Shown: piece by piece, positions 17,601-25,872 of the stretch
Layout of the letters: each line of letters opens with the position of its first letter
Position numbering within the stretch: position 1 is the first letter of the stretch
Origin: an uncultured Clostridia bacterium
GTDB lineage: Bacteria; Bacillota; Clostridia; Peptostreptococcales; Anaerovoracaceae
Length of the DNA: 64,000 nucleotides
Direction of reading: 5' to 3'
Assembly: GCA_934256595.1 (NCBI GenBank)
Contig: CAKQOW010000001.1
Coordinates: forward strand, 1-64,000
Position numbers and translations under genes: made by a program
The notes under the pieces: model-generated
What the model was told of the DNA's origin: nothing
The model's input: the letters and a program-made list of their open reading frames with translations, nothing else
Databases searched by the model: none

Positions 17601-20600
17601 ATAAGGAACTGCGCCGTTGCAGGATATACTTTTAAGGTGTATACCTACAGAAGCAGTGTGACATATATCGGAGGGCTTACGGGCTACAACAGCGGTACTG
17701 TGAGAAACAGCTCCGCAGAGTGTCCGGATGTCAAGATTTCAGAAACCTATGCGACAGTTAAAGCAGGAGGCTTTACCGGCAGAAACACAGGTAATATATC
17801 CGCAAGTTATTCGATAGGAAGGATTAACGTTATTGACGCCAGACAGGGAAATGCGGTTGCCGCAGGCTTTGCAGGCGAAAATGCGGGAGTAATAAACAGG
17901 GCGTACTGCGCTGTTTCGATTACAATATCAGGGAGCGCCAAAGGATATGGTTTTGCTCCTGCCGGAGGAACTCTGACAGTATGCAGATATCTTGATAAAG
18001 GTACATATTACTATACCGAAAAACTGGGTGCATATGATATAGAGCCGGGAGATACACGCGCAGAGTCAAAGACTGCATCAGATCTTCATTATTCGAAGTC
18101 TGAAGGCTCCGAACCTGCTGAAAATTCATTTTATCACAGCAGGACAGGAAAGGAGAACTATCCTTATCCTGCCACAGTTAAAAAAGGCGGTAAATATATT
18201 CACTACGGCAACTGGCCTGTCGAAACAGAGCTTGGCAATGCAGGTGTGTTCTATTGGGAGCATGAAGAAGGCGGTCCTAATGCCGGATATCATTTCAGGT
18301 ATCTTGGAGTAAACGAGAATAGAGGCATAGGAGGCTCATCACTTTGTACATCTCACAATGACGGTGGTATAGTTAAAGAGTTTGGATACGGTTATTATTA
18401 TAAAGAGGGCAGTAACGCAACAGTCAGTATGACAGACTTTGGCGGTACTCCAATTAAAGACGATAAAGCATCAGCAGAAATAAAGGGGCAGCTGTCAAGC
18501 TATGAGGTGGTTGCATATACTACAGGCAATGGAGATGGCGGTCTGTATCTTGATAAAAAGAATGGAAATACACCGGTTAAGGTTGCAAATGGTACGTGGG
18601 AGTTAAAATATACTGAGAACAATAATGAAAAGAGTTATACTTATACTGTTTGTCCGTTCTTTGCAAACTCTTTCAGCTGTGATACCGTAACAGAATGTAC
18701 CGGATATGAGGGCAATACTGTTGTACCGGGAAGCACGGATAACAAATATGAGGTGCGCTCTGCAGATCAGTTGCAGTATATCAACTGGAATTGCAGAGAA
18801 AAAAACACTACCACATATGTAAAGAGTGAGCATGAAAAATATGACAGCTTCCCGTATTTAAGATATGCAGGTATAAATGGAATTAGCAGAGAAGAAAGAG
18901 AAAATTGGAATTATCGTTATTGGGATCAGACTCACGATATTGACAGAGAGAGTGGGCTGTTTACACCTGTAGGAAGTATGTATTATACAACGGATGACAA
19001 TAAAGGAAATGCATATATCGCATATTTTGGTGATGTGTATAACGGTAATTCATATTCAATTAAAAATATAAAAATAAAAAGTGATGCACAGATGGTTGGA
19101 CTATTTGGTATAACTGTACGTGCAAAACTTGAAAATATAGTAATGTATTCGGAATATGAAGATACTATTGAAATAACCAAAGACAGTAATAAATGGTATT
19201 GCCTTGGCGGTCTTGTGGGTTTTGCCACAGAGGGAAAGCTTGATGACGGAGAAGAAAGCAGTGCCGTATTGCAGAACTGTACTGTGTCAGGCTATAGTAT
19301 TATAGACAGCAGAGAGCATGACGGCGGCTGGGGAGGAGCATCAATCGGAGGTCTTGCAGGCGCCACCAACATGGATATTTCAAGGTGTACGGCAGTAAAT
19401 GATATTACTGTAAATGCGAAGTATTCTGATACTAAATGGAACAATGTCAGGGTTGGCGGTCTTGTCGGTAACTGCCGTTCCACTATAGACGGCTGCTATG
19501 CGGGAGGCAGCATTGAAAGCCGTATGCCAACTAAGCCAGGAAGCAATGTCAGTACCAGCGCTAGCGTATGGATCGGCGGCATTAACGGCGGAATTGTAAT
19601 GATTGACTATGGTAATCTTAATGGTATTGTAGGGACAATAGATGAGGTGGTGAATGTTAAAAATTCATATTCTTATGTCAAACTTCCTGCAACAGGTAAT
19701 AATCAGATAAGATGCTCGCAATCCATTGCTTCCATTGGCGAGATGCAGGATAATTTTGCTAGCATATCAAACCCTTACCTTAAAATCGAGAATTGTTATG
19801 CTTATGAGGAAACCGCAAAGAATACAGATGACTATAAAGAGAAAAATAATGAAAAATATTGGTCTGGGATTAAGGAAAATGACAAAATAGGCTCTTGCAT
19901 CGTATACAGTTATTTTGCTGGCAATGGCGGAGAACGATACATTTCACTGGATAATAAGGGTAAATCACCATATGTTACATATGAACAGCTTAGCGCTGCT
20001 CAAGGTACAGCAGGCAGTGTTGCTGATCTGCTTAACAATAATGGAGAAATGCCGAAAACTGTTGAATTTGGTTTTGTTACAAGTATCGAAAACGGTGCCA
20101 GTATAGACGGCAAGTACAGTTTTCCGGGAGATGATGCGAGTCTGGAGGGTGTGAATTATCCGTTCCCGACAGTGCTGACGCAGAAGAATACTTTTGGAGA
20201 TACTGTAAATGTTCATTACGGTATATGGCCTAAGGGAGAACTGTACTGGCAGCACAGTATGAAATCGTTTGATATGCTGGAAAAAGGTGAGATAGAGATG
20301 AACCTTGTTTACAAGGGGACAGGCGATGTGCCTGCGCTTGATGAAGCTGCATTTAAGTTTCTCGATGAGGAGGGAAAAGAATTAGCAGAGTCACCTCTGC
20401 TGTTTAAGTCCTGTCACTTTGTAACAGACAGTCAGAAGTATCAGGTTATATTTACAGCTCTCAAAGAGGGAACTGTAACAGTAAGAGCAAATCTTGGTGC
20501 GACGACTGCCGATACGCTTGTAAGCATAACCGCAAATCTCGTTATAACCGCAGCTCCTGCGGAACTTGAATTAAGTAAAGAGCAGAAAAAGGAATTATCC

Positions 20601-20888
20601 TTTACGGTTAAATCGGTAAATAAATCATCTGATTTTACAAAGCATGTGAAATGGAAAATAGAAGCTGATGATGATACAGTTGTTTCAGTCGATGAGCAGG
20701 AATATGACGATACAGCAAAGAGTTATAAAGTAAAGATTACAGGTCTTAAAGAAGGTGAAGCAAGCATAACCGCTGAAGCAGAATATACTGTCAGTATAAA
20801 CGGGGAGCAGCGCGTATTTAGAGAAAGCATAGTTGTGCTTGCGAATGTGACAGGCAGCGCAGATACAGGCGAAACTGGCGGAAAGTAG
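14682..20888 (+). CDS. Giant pseudopilin with GLUG repeats, probable pilus-tip adhesin
   Basis: A 2068-residue protein with a class III prepilin signal: basic leader ending KNGKG|FTLLETLLVVAII, Glu at mature +5, one hydrophobic helix, then a very large exported region. From about residue 440 to 1630 there are about 13 GLUG-like repeats of the form YTGGLIGKTSGSVKITESFA or VRVGGLVGNCRSTIDGCYAG. They occur in two blocks separated by non-repeat segments. About residues 1870-2065 look like Ig-like beta domains (ITAAPAELELSKEQKKELSF ... VVLANVTGS). There is no C-terminal membrane anchor or LPXTG. Normal pilins have 120-200 residues. The layout suggests a minor pilin that displays an adhesin at the pilus tip, a role filled elsewhere by PilY1; that role is inferred. 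A segment near 18580-19980 is more AT-rich than its surroundings. Confidence 0.85.
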   Translation: MKDIRGNRENRIIKNGKGFTLLETLLVVAIIVVLLSISIMGVVAVQKELRQRELDSKAEMIYMAAQNRMTELTAGGRAELYSPADHDDVCPLGLVPCDSEDENRTVDSLYYVKSDQVGSGEPSTAAVLLPESRVEKEIRDNNWVIEYDPASGSVYGVFYSEDDMDYTPGDFDTLRIKQMRKKAGAKVGYYGGDTVVSIDTNTLDPKIEIINEETLKAILSCNMIADGNVSFKVKIEDEYGNSVDREIKSGEIVRKGSNLSFELILDELDVHNSDGTLKKDGNRFCELYPDLVAGSDITITLTAVSDNAFVDSAAVTGTANSLFAKAEKDKDAATEDVAIITYGRHLQNLDEESGLNEKTGFKNFKKAVQKNNLHFENDEENMYDWYSMYGSRAYKAVSNSRLESYSGSYSDESEPIRSVIYGLDARTGMFDEFNGSELKDITLSGAKITGGEYAGALAGRTTGNVNVSGCQVYLSETEGDLAGKTEKDIWISGSKYTGGLIGKTSGSVKITESFAATVAGTANSDYTGGLAGYAEGSLTINNSYADCYLYGKNAGGLIGSADNNCRISIEECYSAGYITASDKAAGFVPAKAAAMKNAYSAVAYMKHEDKYAENVYATVSENNNPSKVYYLNADGIDHGKTIGTPVLYKDLSNKAEFINNHLSDAFTASTGGDSTKPYNLMKQGLTDYSFPKLKKLTHYGDWKADFEDNKPVYYEVYENDKYGIYGANIDTLKDKGSATGDGYGIIYENKPLGNVKLEYEYGNETVTLKADKAEKISVGDAYYWLLKFPSEIVNTKNASEDFYQEIKLDGVSYYYNPHFAKTVTSEKSNTVSNVYVRTARQLYNMSLYYNKYAYKTKSSKYTQQLDIYYDKYEWNEYAGIDSVVTEQKPIGKNDTYEFTSTYDGGSHIIDGVSFVSDGYYSGMFGYNKGILQNIAVVSDYGAADDRSVGTSAKIENSGARAYLGVLAGRNSKTIRNCAVAGYTFKVYTYRSSVTYIGGLTGYNSGTVRNSSAECPDVKISETYATVKAGGFTGRNTGNISASYSIGRINVIDARQGNAVAAGFAGENAGVINRAYCAVSITISGSAKGYGFAPAGGTLTVCRYLDKGTYYYTEKLGAYDIEPGDTRAESKTASDLHYSKSEGSEPAENSFYHSRTGKENYPYPATVKKGGKYIHYGNWPVETELGNAGVFYWEHEEGGPNAGYHFRYLGVNENRGIGGSSLCTSHNDGGIVKEFGYGYYYKEGSNATVSMTDFGGTPIKDDKASAEIKGQLSSYEVVAYTTGNGDGGLYLDKKNGNTPVKVANGTWELKYTENNNEKSYTYTVCPFFANSFSCDTVTECTGYEGNTVVPGSTDNKYEVRSADQLQYINWNCREKNTTTYVKSEHEKYDSFPYLRYAGINGISREERENWNYRYWDQTHDIDRESGLFTPVGSMYYTTDDNKGNAYIAYFGDVYNGNSYSIKNIKIKSDAQMVGLFGITVRAKLENIVMYSEYEDTIEITKDSNKWYCLGGLVGFATEGKLDDGEESSAVLQNCTVSGYSIIDSREHDGGWGGASIGGLAGATNMDISRCTAVNDITVNAKYSDTKWNNVRVGGLVGNCRSTIDGCYAGGSIESRMPTKPGSNVSTSASVWIGGINGGIVMIDYGNLNGIVGTIDEVVNVKNSYSYVKLPATGNNQIRCSQSIASIGEMQDNFASISNPYLKIENCYAYEETAKNTDDYKEKNNEKYWSGIKENDKIGSCIVYSYFAGNGGERYISLDNKGKSPYVTYEQLSAAQGTAGSVADLLNNNGEMPKTVEFGFVTSIENGASIDGKYSFPGDDASLEGVNYPFPTVLTQKNTFGDTVNVHYGIWPKGELYWQHSMKSFDMLEKGEIEMNLVYKGTGDVPALDEAAFKFLDEEGKELAESPLLFKSCHFVTDSQKYQVIFTALKEGTVTVRANLGATTADTLVSITANLVITAAPAELELSKEQKKELSFTVKSVNKSSDFTKHVKWKIEADDDTVVSVDEQEYDDTAKSYKVKITGLKEGEASITAEAEYTVSINGEQRVFRESIVVLANVTGSADTGETGGK

Positions 20889-20920
20889 CAGCTTTATGAA
20901 CAGAAGGTCGGGTTGATAAT

Positions 20921-21616
20921 ATGAAAAACATATATCTGAAACTTAATAGCAATGAGGGCAAGACCATACTTATGGCGCTGTTTCTGCTGCTTGTGGCTGT
21001 CGTGGTCAGCGTAGTCATAATTACGGCGGCAACAACCGCGGCGCATCAGTTAAATGACAACAAAGAGGCGCAGCAGACTTACCTTACGGTAAGCTCTGCC
21101 GCCGAGCTGTTCAGAGATGAAATCCGGAATAAGGAATATGAGCATACTTTAAGAACGTATACAGCAGAAAATGACAATACTTCGGAAAAGCTCCCTGATG
21201 AAACCGTAAGCGGGCCGGACGGAGCCTTTAAGGATCTGCTTACAGAGATTGCAGAAAATATTAAGAACAGTAGTCCATTAAACAGCAACACTAAAGAAGC
21301 GACGGTTAAAATAAATAAACCTGCCGGCGCAGAAAACAGCGTAAGTTTTGATGATGTAACTGTCAGAATAAATATAAATCCGGTGAAAGTCGATGATAAT
21401 ACAGTTTCAGAAAACAGCTATACCATGAATATCAGCTTTGAGGCTGCAGGGAAAAAAAGCGATGAGCAGGGGTACAAAATGAACCTCAGCCTGCCTGTAA
21501 CCAAAACCATATCAACAACATCGGGGCGTACAGATGACAGTAAATATTCTGTTACGACAACCGAAACCACAGTAACCTTTGGAAACGGCACGATAACAAG
21601 AGCCGGAATTAACTGA
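20921..21616 (+). CDS. PilX/GspK-like minor pilin without Glu5
   Basis: A 231-residue protein with a pilin-type N-terminus: leader ending NSNEG, then KTILMALFLLLVAVVVSVVIITAATTAAHQ. Mature position 5 is Met, not Glu. Among minor pilins this is typical of GspK, which caps the pseudopilus, and resembles the PilX N-terminal pattern. The rest is hydrophilic and Thr/Ser-rich. It lies between the giant pseudopilin and two further minor pilins, so a place in the tip complex is likely. ATG at 20921, with GGTCGGGTTG a weak ribosome-binding region. Confidence 0.75.
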   Translation: MKNIYLKLNSNEGKTILMALFLLLVAVVVSVVIITAATTAAHQLNDNKEAQQTYLTVSSAAELFRDEIRNKEYEHTLRTYTAENDNTSEKLPDETVSGPDGAFKDLLTEIAENIKNSSPLNSNTKEATVKINKPAGAENSVSFDDVTVRININPVKVDDNTVSENSYTMNISFEAAGKKSDEQGYKMNLSLPVTKTISTTSGRTDDSKYSVTTTETTVTFGNGTITRAGIN

Positions 21617-21632
21617 GGAGGCATGCAGAGTG

Positions 21633-21917
21633 ATGAAAATTAAATCAAACAGAGGTGAAACCCTTGTTGAAACTCTCATATCAATCATAATCGTGGTTAT
21701 AAGCGTTGCTTTTCTTGTGACCTCTGTTACAGTTGCTTCAAAAATAAATGCCAGAGTCAAGGAGGCTGTAGGCACTCAGATATCCTTTACATATGAAGGA
21801 GCAGCAGATTTTGGACAGGGAAGTATGACTGTGCCGGGAATTTTAACGGATACTGCTTCTATACCTGTTAAAATATATAAGAGCAGAGGCTATTACTACT
21901 ATACCGAAGGAGAGTGA
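21633..21917 (+). CDS. PilV-like small minor pilin
   Basis: A 94-residue pseudopilin. Leader MKIKSNRG is cut before E, giving ETLVETLISIIIVVISVAFLV with Glu at +5; the acidic +1 residue is unusual. The mature domain is very short (about 60 residues after the helix) and ends in a tyrosine-rich stretch. A GTG at 21630 is an alternative start, but ATG at 21633 sits better after GAGGAGG. Its stop codon overlaps the region before the next pilin gene. Confidence 0.75.
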   Translation: MKIKSNRGETLVETLISIIIVVISVAFLVTSVTVASKINARVKEAVGTQISFTYEGAADFGQGSMTVPGILTDTASIPVKIYKSRGYYYYTEGE

Positions 21918-21922
21918 ACCTT

Positions 21923-22408
21923 ATGGGCAGATTAAAAAATAATAAGGGTATGTCCATAGTCGAACTTCTTTCAGCTATAGCGGTAATGGTGCTTGTGACT
22001 GCTGTGCTTGTGACCGGAGTAAGACTTGGAGTCAAGGCATACATCAGATCGGTATCAATGTCTGAGGCGCAGATGCTTTGCACTACACTTACCACAGCAG
22101 TAAGCGATGAACTAAGATATGCGGGGACAATTAAAATAGCTGCTGACGGGAAAGTAAGTTTTTTCAGCCAGAAAGGACAGGACTCATCCTTTAAACAGGA
22201 TGAGAAGGGACATGTACTTCTGGCAGACAAGCCGCTTCTTAGCGATGCCGCTTATCCCTACGGACTCAAAGCGGAAGTGACTGTGAATATGGTAAATAAT
22301 ATATTTAATGCCAAAGTCGAGGTTAAAAGCAAAACAGACAATGTACTTTCGGTTAACGAATTTCAGGTTAAACCTATAAGGAATAATCCTCCTGTAATTC
22401 AGCAGTAA
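21923..22408 (+). CDS. PilW-like minor pilin
   Basis: A 161-residue pseudopilin: leader MGRLKNNKG, then MSIVELLSAIAVMVLVTAVLV with Glu at +5. A GTG at 21914 is in frame but lies within two bases of the AAGGAG site (21907-21912), so ATG at 21923 is the better start. Last gene of the pilus operon. No clear terminator follows before the yebC promoter. Confidence 0.78.
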   Translation: MGRLKNNKGMSIVELLSAIAVMVLVTAVLVTGVRLGVKAYIRSVSMSEAQMLCTTLTTAVSDELRYAGTIKIAADGKVSFFSQKGQDSSFKQDEKGHVLLADKPLLSDAAYPYGLKAEVTVNMVNNIFNAKVEVKSKTDNVLSVNEFQVKPIRNNPPVIQQ

Positions 22409-22428
22409 AGGAAATTTTCTGCAGGCAA

Positions 22429-22458
22429 TTTACAAGTACCGATATTTTGTGATATAAT
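22429..22458 (+). promoter_or_regulatory. Sigma-A promoter of yebC
   Basis: TTTACA (22429-22434) and TATAAT (22453-22458) with an 18-base spacer, 38 bases before the yebC ATG. Confidence 0.6.
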
Positions 22459-22496
22459 TGATTAGCACAAAATAAATGAAGTAAGGAGGTGTCTCC

Positions 22497-23228
22497 ATGG
22501 GAAGACACGGTACAATCGCAGGAAGAAAAGCAGCACAGGACTCTAAGAGAGCTGCAATGTTTACTAAATATGCCAGAGCAATAACAGTAGCGGCAAAGGC
22601 GGGAGGAGATCCTGACTACAACCCTGGATTGAGAGTTGCAATAGACAAGGCAAAAGCTATCAGTATGCCTAATGATAATATTAACAGAGCCATCAAAAAA
22701 GGTACCGGAGAATTAGCAGGCGAAACTTATGAAGAACTTGCATTTGAGGGTTATGGCCTTGGCGGTGTGGCAGTTATAGTTGAAGCTCTTACAGACAACA
22801 AAAACAGAACCACATCATCAGTAAGATCAACTTTTGACAAATATGGAGGCAACCTCGGAACACAGGGCTGCGTATCATATATGTTCTCAAGAAAAGGCGT
22901 TATACTTATCGAAAAGACAGATGACATAGACGAAGACTCACTTATGGAAACAGCTCTTGAAGCAGGTGCTGAGGATATGATAGTAAATGACGACTGTTTT
23001 GAAATACTTACAGAGCCGTCAGCATATCACGATGTTCACAGCGCTATAGTAGAAGCGGGCTATGAGATCCTCGAATCGGAAGTAGAGTATGTTCCGTCAA
23101 TGGAAGCAACTCCAAAAGAAGAGGACATCAAGAAATTAAAGAAAATGATTGATCTGCTTGAAGAAAATGATGACGTACAGAAAGTACATCACAACTGCGC
23201 GCTTAACTTAGACGAATATGATTTCTAG
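22497..23228 (+). CDS. yebC: YebC/PmpR family protein (TACO1 family)
   Basis: A 243-residue protein with the invariant family start MGRHGTIAGRKAAQDSKRAAMFTK (here MGRHGTI, KRAAMFTK), the GGDPDYNPGLR loop and EGYGLGGVAVIVEALTDNKNRT. Family members act as DNA-binding regulators or, as shown for some, help ribosomes through proline stretches; sequence does not decide which. Full length. AAGGAGGTG precedes the ATG. Own promoter, monocistronic, followed by the 6S RNA. Confidence 0.93.
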   Translation: MGRHGTIAGRKAAQDSKRAAMFTKYARAITVAAKAGGDPDYNPGLRVAIDKAKAISMPNDNINRAIKKGTGELAGETYEELAFEGYGLGGVAVIVEALTDNKNRTTSSVRSTFDKYGGNLGTQGCVSYMFSRKGVILIEKTDDIDEDSLMETALEAGAEDMIVNDDCFEILTEPSAYHDVHSAIVEAGYEILESEVEYVPSMEATPKEEDIKKLKKMIDLLEENDDVQKVHHNCALNLDEYDF

Positions 23229-23260
23229 TTATTGCCTGTGGTAATAATTCTATTCAAGCA

Positions 23261-23442
23261 TATAATAGAGATGTATCCTGAGATGTTCGTTAAGGTTTTA
23301 ATTCAACCTACAGCTTCACATTGGGAATTCGGGGTTTTCATAATTATGTCAGGCCTCCTCAGAGTGGAAGACAGAAGTATGAAACAGAGTACCCACCTAT
23401 CATTGATAGGGCGTGAATTATAGCCTGACGGCATTTTGGGAA
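23261..23442 (+). ncRNA. ssrS: 6S RNA (with its -10 box)
   Basis: A -10 box TATAAT at 23261-23266 is followed by a candidate RNA at about 23273-23442 that closes on itself. CCTGAGATGT (23277-23286) pairs with GCATTTTGGG (23431-23440). CGTTA-A-GG pairs with CCTGACG, and AATTCA pairs with TGAATT further in. That leaves a long imperfect rod with an open centre, and the text includes the firmicute-6S-like stretches TTTTAATTCAACCTACAGC and ACCCACCTATCATTGATAGG. 6S RNA mimics an open promoter and sequesters sigma-A RNA polymerase. Length of about 170 nucleotides fits. Identified by fold and by memory of the family, not by a covariance search. Confidence 0.75.
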
Positions 23443-23443
23443 T

Positions 23444-23476
23444 AAAAATTCCAGCAGTTTTTCGGCTGGAATTTTT
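23444..23476 (+). terminator. Bidirectional terminator between 6S RNA and feoB
   Basis: AAAAATTCCAGC (23444-23455) pairs perfectly with GCTGGAATTTTT (23465-23476). With A-runs and T-runs on opposite sides, it can stop transcription from both the 6S RNA and the converging feoAB operon. Confidence 0.85.
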
Positions 23477-23479
23477 GCT

Positions 23480-25507
23480 TTATATTAAAAGTCCCGATGC
23501 GGCGGTAAACAGCATACATGTGATGATACCCGTTATTGCGGGGACGGCGACAGAAACCAGAGTCCATTTCAGACTGCCGGTTTCTTTTTTTATAGTCATA
23601 ATGGTTGTAGCGCAGGGCCAGTGCATAAGTGAAAACAGGATAAAACATATGGCTGTAGTAAAATCCCAGCCGTTTGCCGCAAGCACCTGCGAAAGCTGGT
23701 CTATGCCCGAAACCTCTGACAGTATTCCCTGATTTGTATAGGTCATAATAATTATGGGAATTACTATTTCATTTGCCGGAAGCCCCAGAATAAATGCAGT
23801 GAGTATTACACCGTCAAGCCCCATAAGCTGTGCAAAAGGGTCAAGAAAACCGGTTATATGATTAAGCAGTGATATATCGTGAATATAAATGTTTGAAACA
23901 AGGTAAATAACCGCCCCTGCGGGAGCTGCGGCAATAATTGCTCTTCTTAATACAAATACTGTTCTGTCAAACACAGAGCGCACTATAACCTTTTTAATCT
24001 GAGGCTTTCTGTAAGGCGGAAGCTCCAGTGTGAAAGATGAGGGCACGCCTTTTAATATTGTAATTGAAAGCAGCTTTGTGACTATAAGTGTTACGGATAT
24101 TCCCGTAACGATAACCGCAGTCAGTATGAGGGCTGAAACGACAGAGGAGCCTGATGCTACAAAAAATACGGATATGATTGCTATCATAGCCGGAAACCTG
24201 CCGTTGCAGGGAACAAAGCTGTTGGTTATAACGGCAAGCAGCTGTTCACGCTTTGAGTCTATAATGCGGCAGCCGGTTACTGCGGCGGCATTGCAGCCAA
24301 AGCCCATACACATTGTAAGTCCCTGCTTGCCGCAGGCGCTGCACCGTTCAAAAGGCGTATCCAGATTATATGCTATTCTCGGCAGATAGCCCAGATCCTC
24401 AAGCAGCGTAAACAGAGGAAAAAATATAGCCATAGGCGGAAGCATTACGGCAACAACCCACGACAGAGTTTTAAACACTCCGTCAACCAGCAGCTCATTT
24501 ATCTGCTCGGGACAGCCTGCGGCAGAGAGAATACAGTCCAGGCCGCGCTGCACCCTACAAAACAGCTCAGAGAGAAGCTCCGACGGATAATTTGCGCCCG
24601 AAATAGTAAGCCAGAATATAAAGGCGAGAAATACAAGCATAACAGGGTATCCTGTAAACCTGCCGGTTAGTATTCTGTCTGCCGCTTCATCTCTGCTTTT
24701 CCGGTCTTTTTTACTAAAGGATACGGCTTTGCTGCATATTCTGTCTGCGCAGTCCAAAATGGCAGAAACCAGTTTCTCTGAGTTTATATTGAATTCACTG
24801 TGATTAAGGAAGTCTGTTATTTCAGGATTTGAAGAAATATCGAGGTTCATTTTTTCATCTATTGTGTTTATAAATTCTCTGTTGTTTTCAAGAAGCCTGA
24901 GGGAAAGCCAGCGGGAGTTCACATCAGGGTAATGCTTTTTTACCAGCGGCTCTGTAAGGCTCACGGCAGTTTCGATTTCTTCACTGTATGCAATATGGCC
25001 GATACTGTTTTTTTTATTGAAATTACTGTGAATAAAGTCTTTAAACTCCTTTATATTCTTACTGCTGTTTGCAGACATTGCAAAAACAGGGCAGGAGAGC
25101 ATATAGGATAAGACTTTTGTGTCAATTGAGATACCTTTCTTTTTGGCTTCGTCCATAAGGTTTACACATAAAATAATATTGTCGCATATTTCTTTTATCT
25201 GCAGTGCAAGGTTTAGATTTCGTTTCAGACAGGTGCCGTCGCAGACAACTATGACAAGGTCCGGATTCTCAAAGCACAGATAATCTCTTGCAACCTCTTC
25301 TTCCGGCGAATGAGCCATCAGGGAGTAGGTTCCGGGAAGGTCGGTTATTTTGTATGTCTGTCCATTAATTACACAGCTTCCCGCAGCATTTGCAACGGTC
25401 TTGCCGGGCCAGTTGCCTGTATGCTGCTTCATACCTGTGAGAGCGTTGAAAATAGTGCTTTTGCCCACATTGGGATTACCTGCCAGAGCGATTGTTTTTT
25501 CTTTCAT
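23480..25507 (-). CDS. feoB: Ferrous iron transporter FeoB
   Basis: A 675-residue ferrous-iron permease. The N-terminal GTPase domain has G1 GNPNVGKST (residues 10-18), the G3 motif DLPGTYSL and NLMDEA in the G4 position. A helical regulatory spacer follows, then a membrane domain of about eight segments with Gate motifs (LPPMAIFFPLFTLLEDLGYL, CMGFGCNAAAVTGCR). Somewhat shorter than E. coli FeoB but apparently whole. Starts one base after the feoA stop codon, so translation is coupled. No FeoC is present. Confidence 0.94.
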   Translation of the reverse strand: MKEKTIALAGNPNVGKSTIFNALTGMKQHTGNWPGKTVANAAGSCVINGQTYKITDLPGTYSLMAHSPEEEVARDYLCFENPDLVIVVCDGTCLKRNLNLALQIKEICDNIILCVNLMDEAKKKGISIDTKVLSYMLSCPVFAMSANSSKNIKEFKDFIHSNFNKKNSIGHIAYSEEIETAVSLTEPLVKKHYPDVNSRWLSLRLLENNREFINTIDEKMNLDISSNPEITDFLNHSEFNINSEKLVSAILDCADRICSKAVSFSKKDRKSRDEAADRILTGRFTGYPVMLVFLAFIFWLTISGANYPSELLSELFCRVQRGLDCILSAAGCPEQINELLVDGVFKTLSWVVAVMLPPMAIFFPLFTLLEDLGYLPRIAYNLDTPFERCSACGKQGLTMCMGFGCNAAAVTGCRIIDSKREQLLAVITNSFVPCNGRFPAMIAIISVFFVASGSSVVSALILTAVIVTGISVTLIVTKLLSITILKGVPSSFTLELPPYRKPQIKKVIVRSVFDRTVFVLRRAIIAAAPAGAVIYLVSNIYIHDISLLNHITGFLDPFAQLMGLDGVILTAFILGLPANEIVIPIIIMTYTNQGILSEVSGIDQLSQVLAANGWDFTTAICFILFSLMHWPCATTIMTIKKETGSLKWTLVSVAVPAITGIITCMLFTAASGLLI

Positions 25508-25508
25508 T

Positions 25509-25733
25509 TCAGCACGTCCTCACAGAAATATTTTTACAGTCTGACACTCTGATTGCTATAACTGCATTATGTATTACAAAGGAGTGCATATTGCCTCCGG
25601 GATTACTGCCGGTGCATTTTACATATGTACCGTTTACAAGACCCATATCAAGCAGTCTGCGCTTCATATTTTCATCACAGTATATGCCGTAGACAAGACC
25701 TGCCTGACCGGGAGAAAGTTCGCTTAAATTCAT
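25509..25733 (-). CDS. feoA: Ferrous iron transport protein FeoA
   Basis: A 74-residue SH3-like protein of the FeoA type (LSPGQAGLVYGI, RRLLDMGLVNGT, VIAIRVSDCKNI). It works with FeoB in Fe(II) uptake. Immediately upstream of feoB on the minus strand. The 130-base divergent gap to the radical SAM gene holds the promoters of both; I see no convincing Fur box in it. Confidence 0.9.
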   Translation of the reverse strand: MNLSELSPGQAGLVYGIYCDENMKRRLLDMGLVNGTYVKCTGSNPGGNMHSFVIHNAVIAIRVSDCKNISVRTC

Positions 25734-25828
25734 ACTATAGCCCCTTTTTGTTTAATACTGTATTCTATTCAGGGATAATAAGATAGGTTACTGCAAAAAA
25801 TAATATCAAATTAAGTTTATTATTGTGG

Positions 25829-25834
25829 TATAAT
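25829..25834 (+). promoter_or_regulatory. -10 box upstream of the radical SAM gene
   Basis: TATAAT at 25829-25834 with only a weak -35 (TCAAAT, 17 bases upstream). Confidence 0.4.
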
Positions 25835-25872
25835 GTCTTTCATATTGGAAATTAAGATAAAAGGTGATATTA

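Noticed and set aside
23232..23423. Small plus-strand ORF after yebC
   Set aside because: It coincides with the 6S RNA, has no ribosome-binding site, and its peptide has no coding character.
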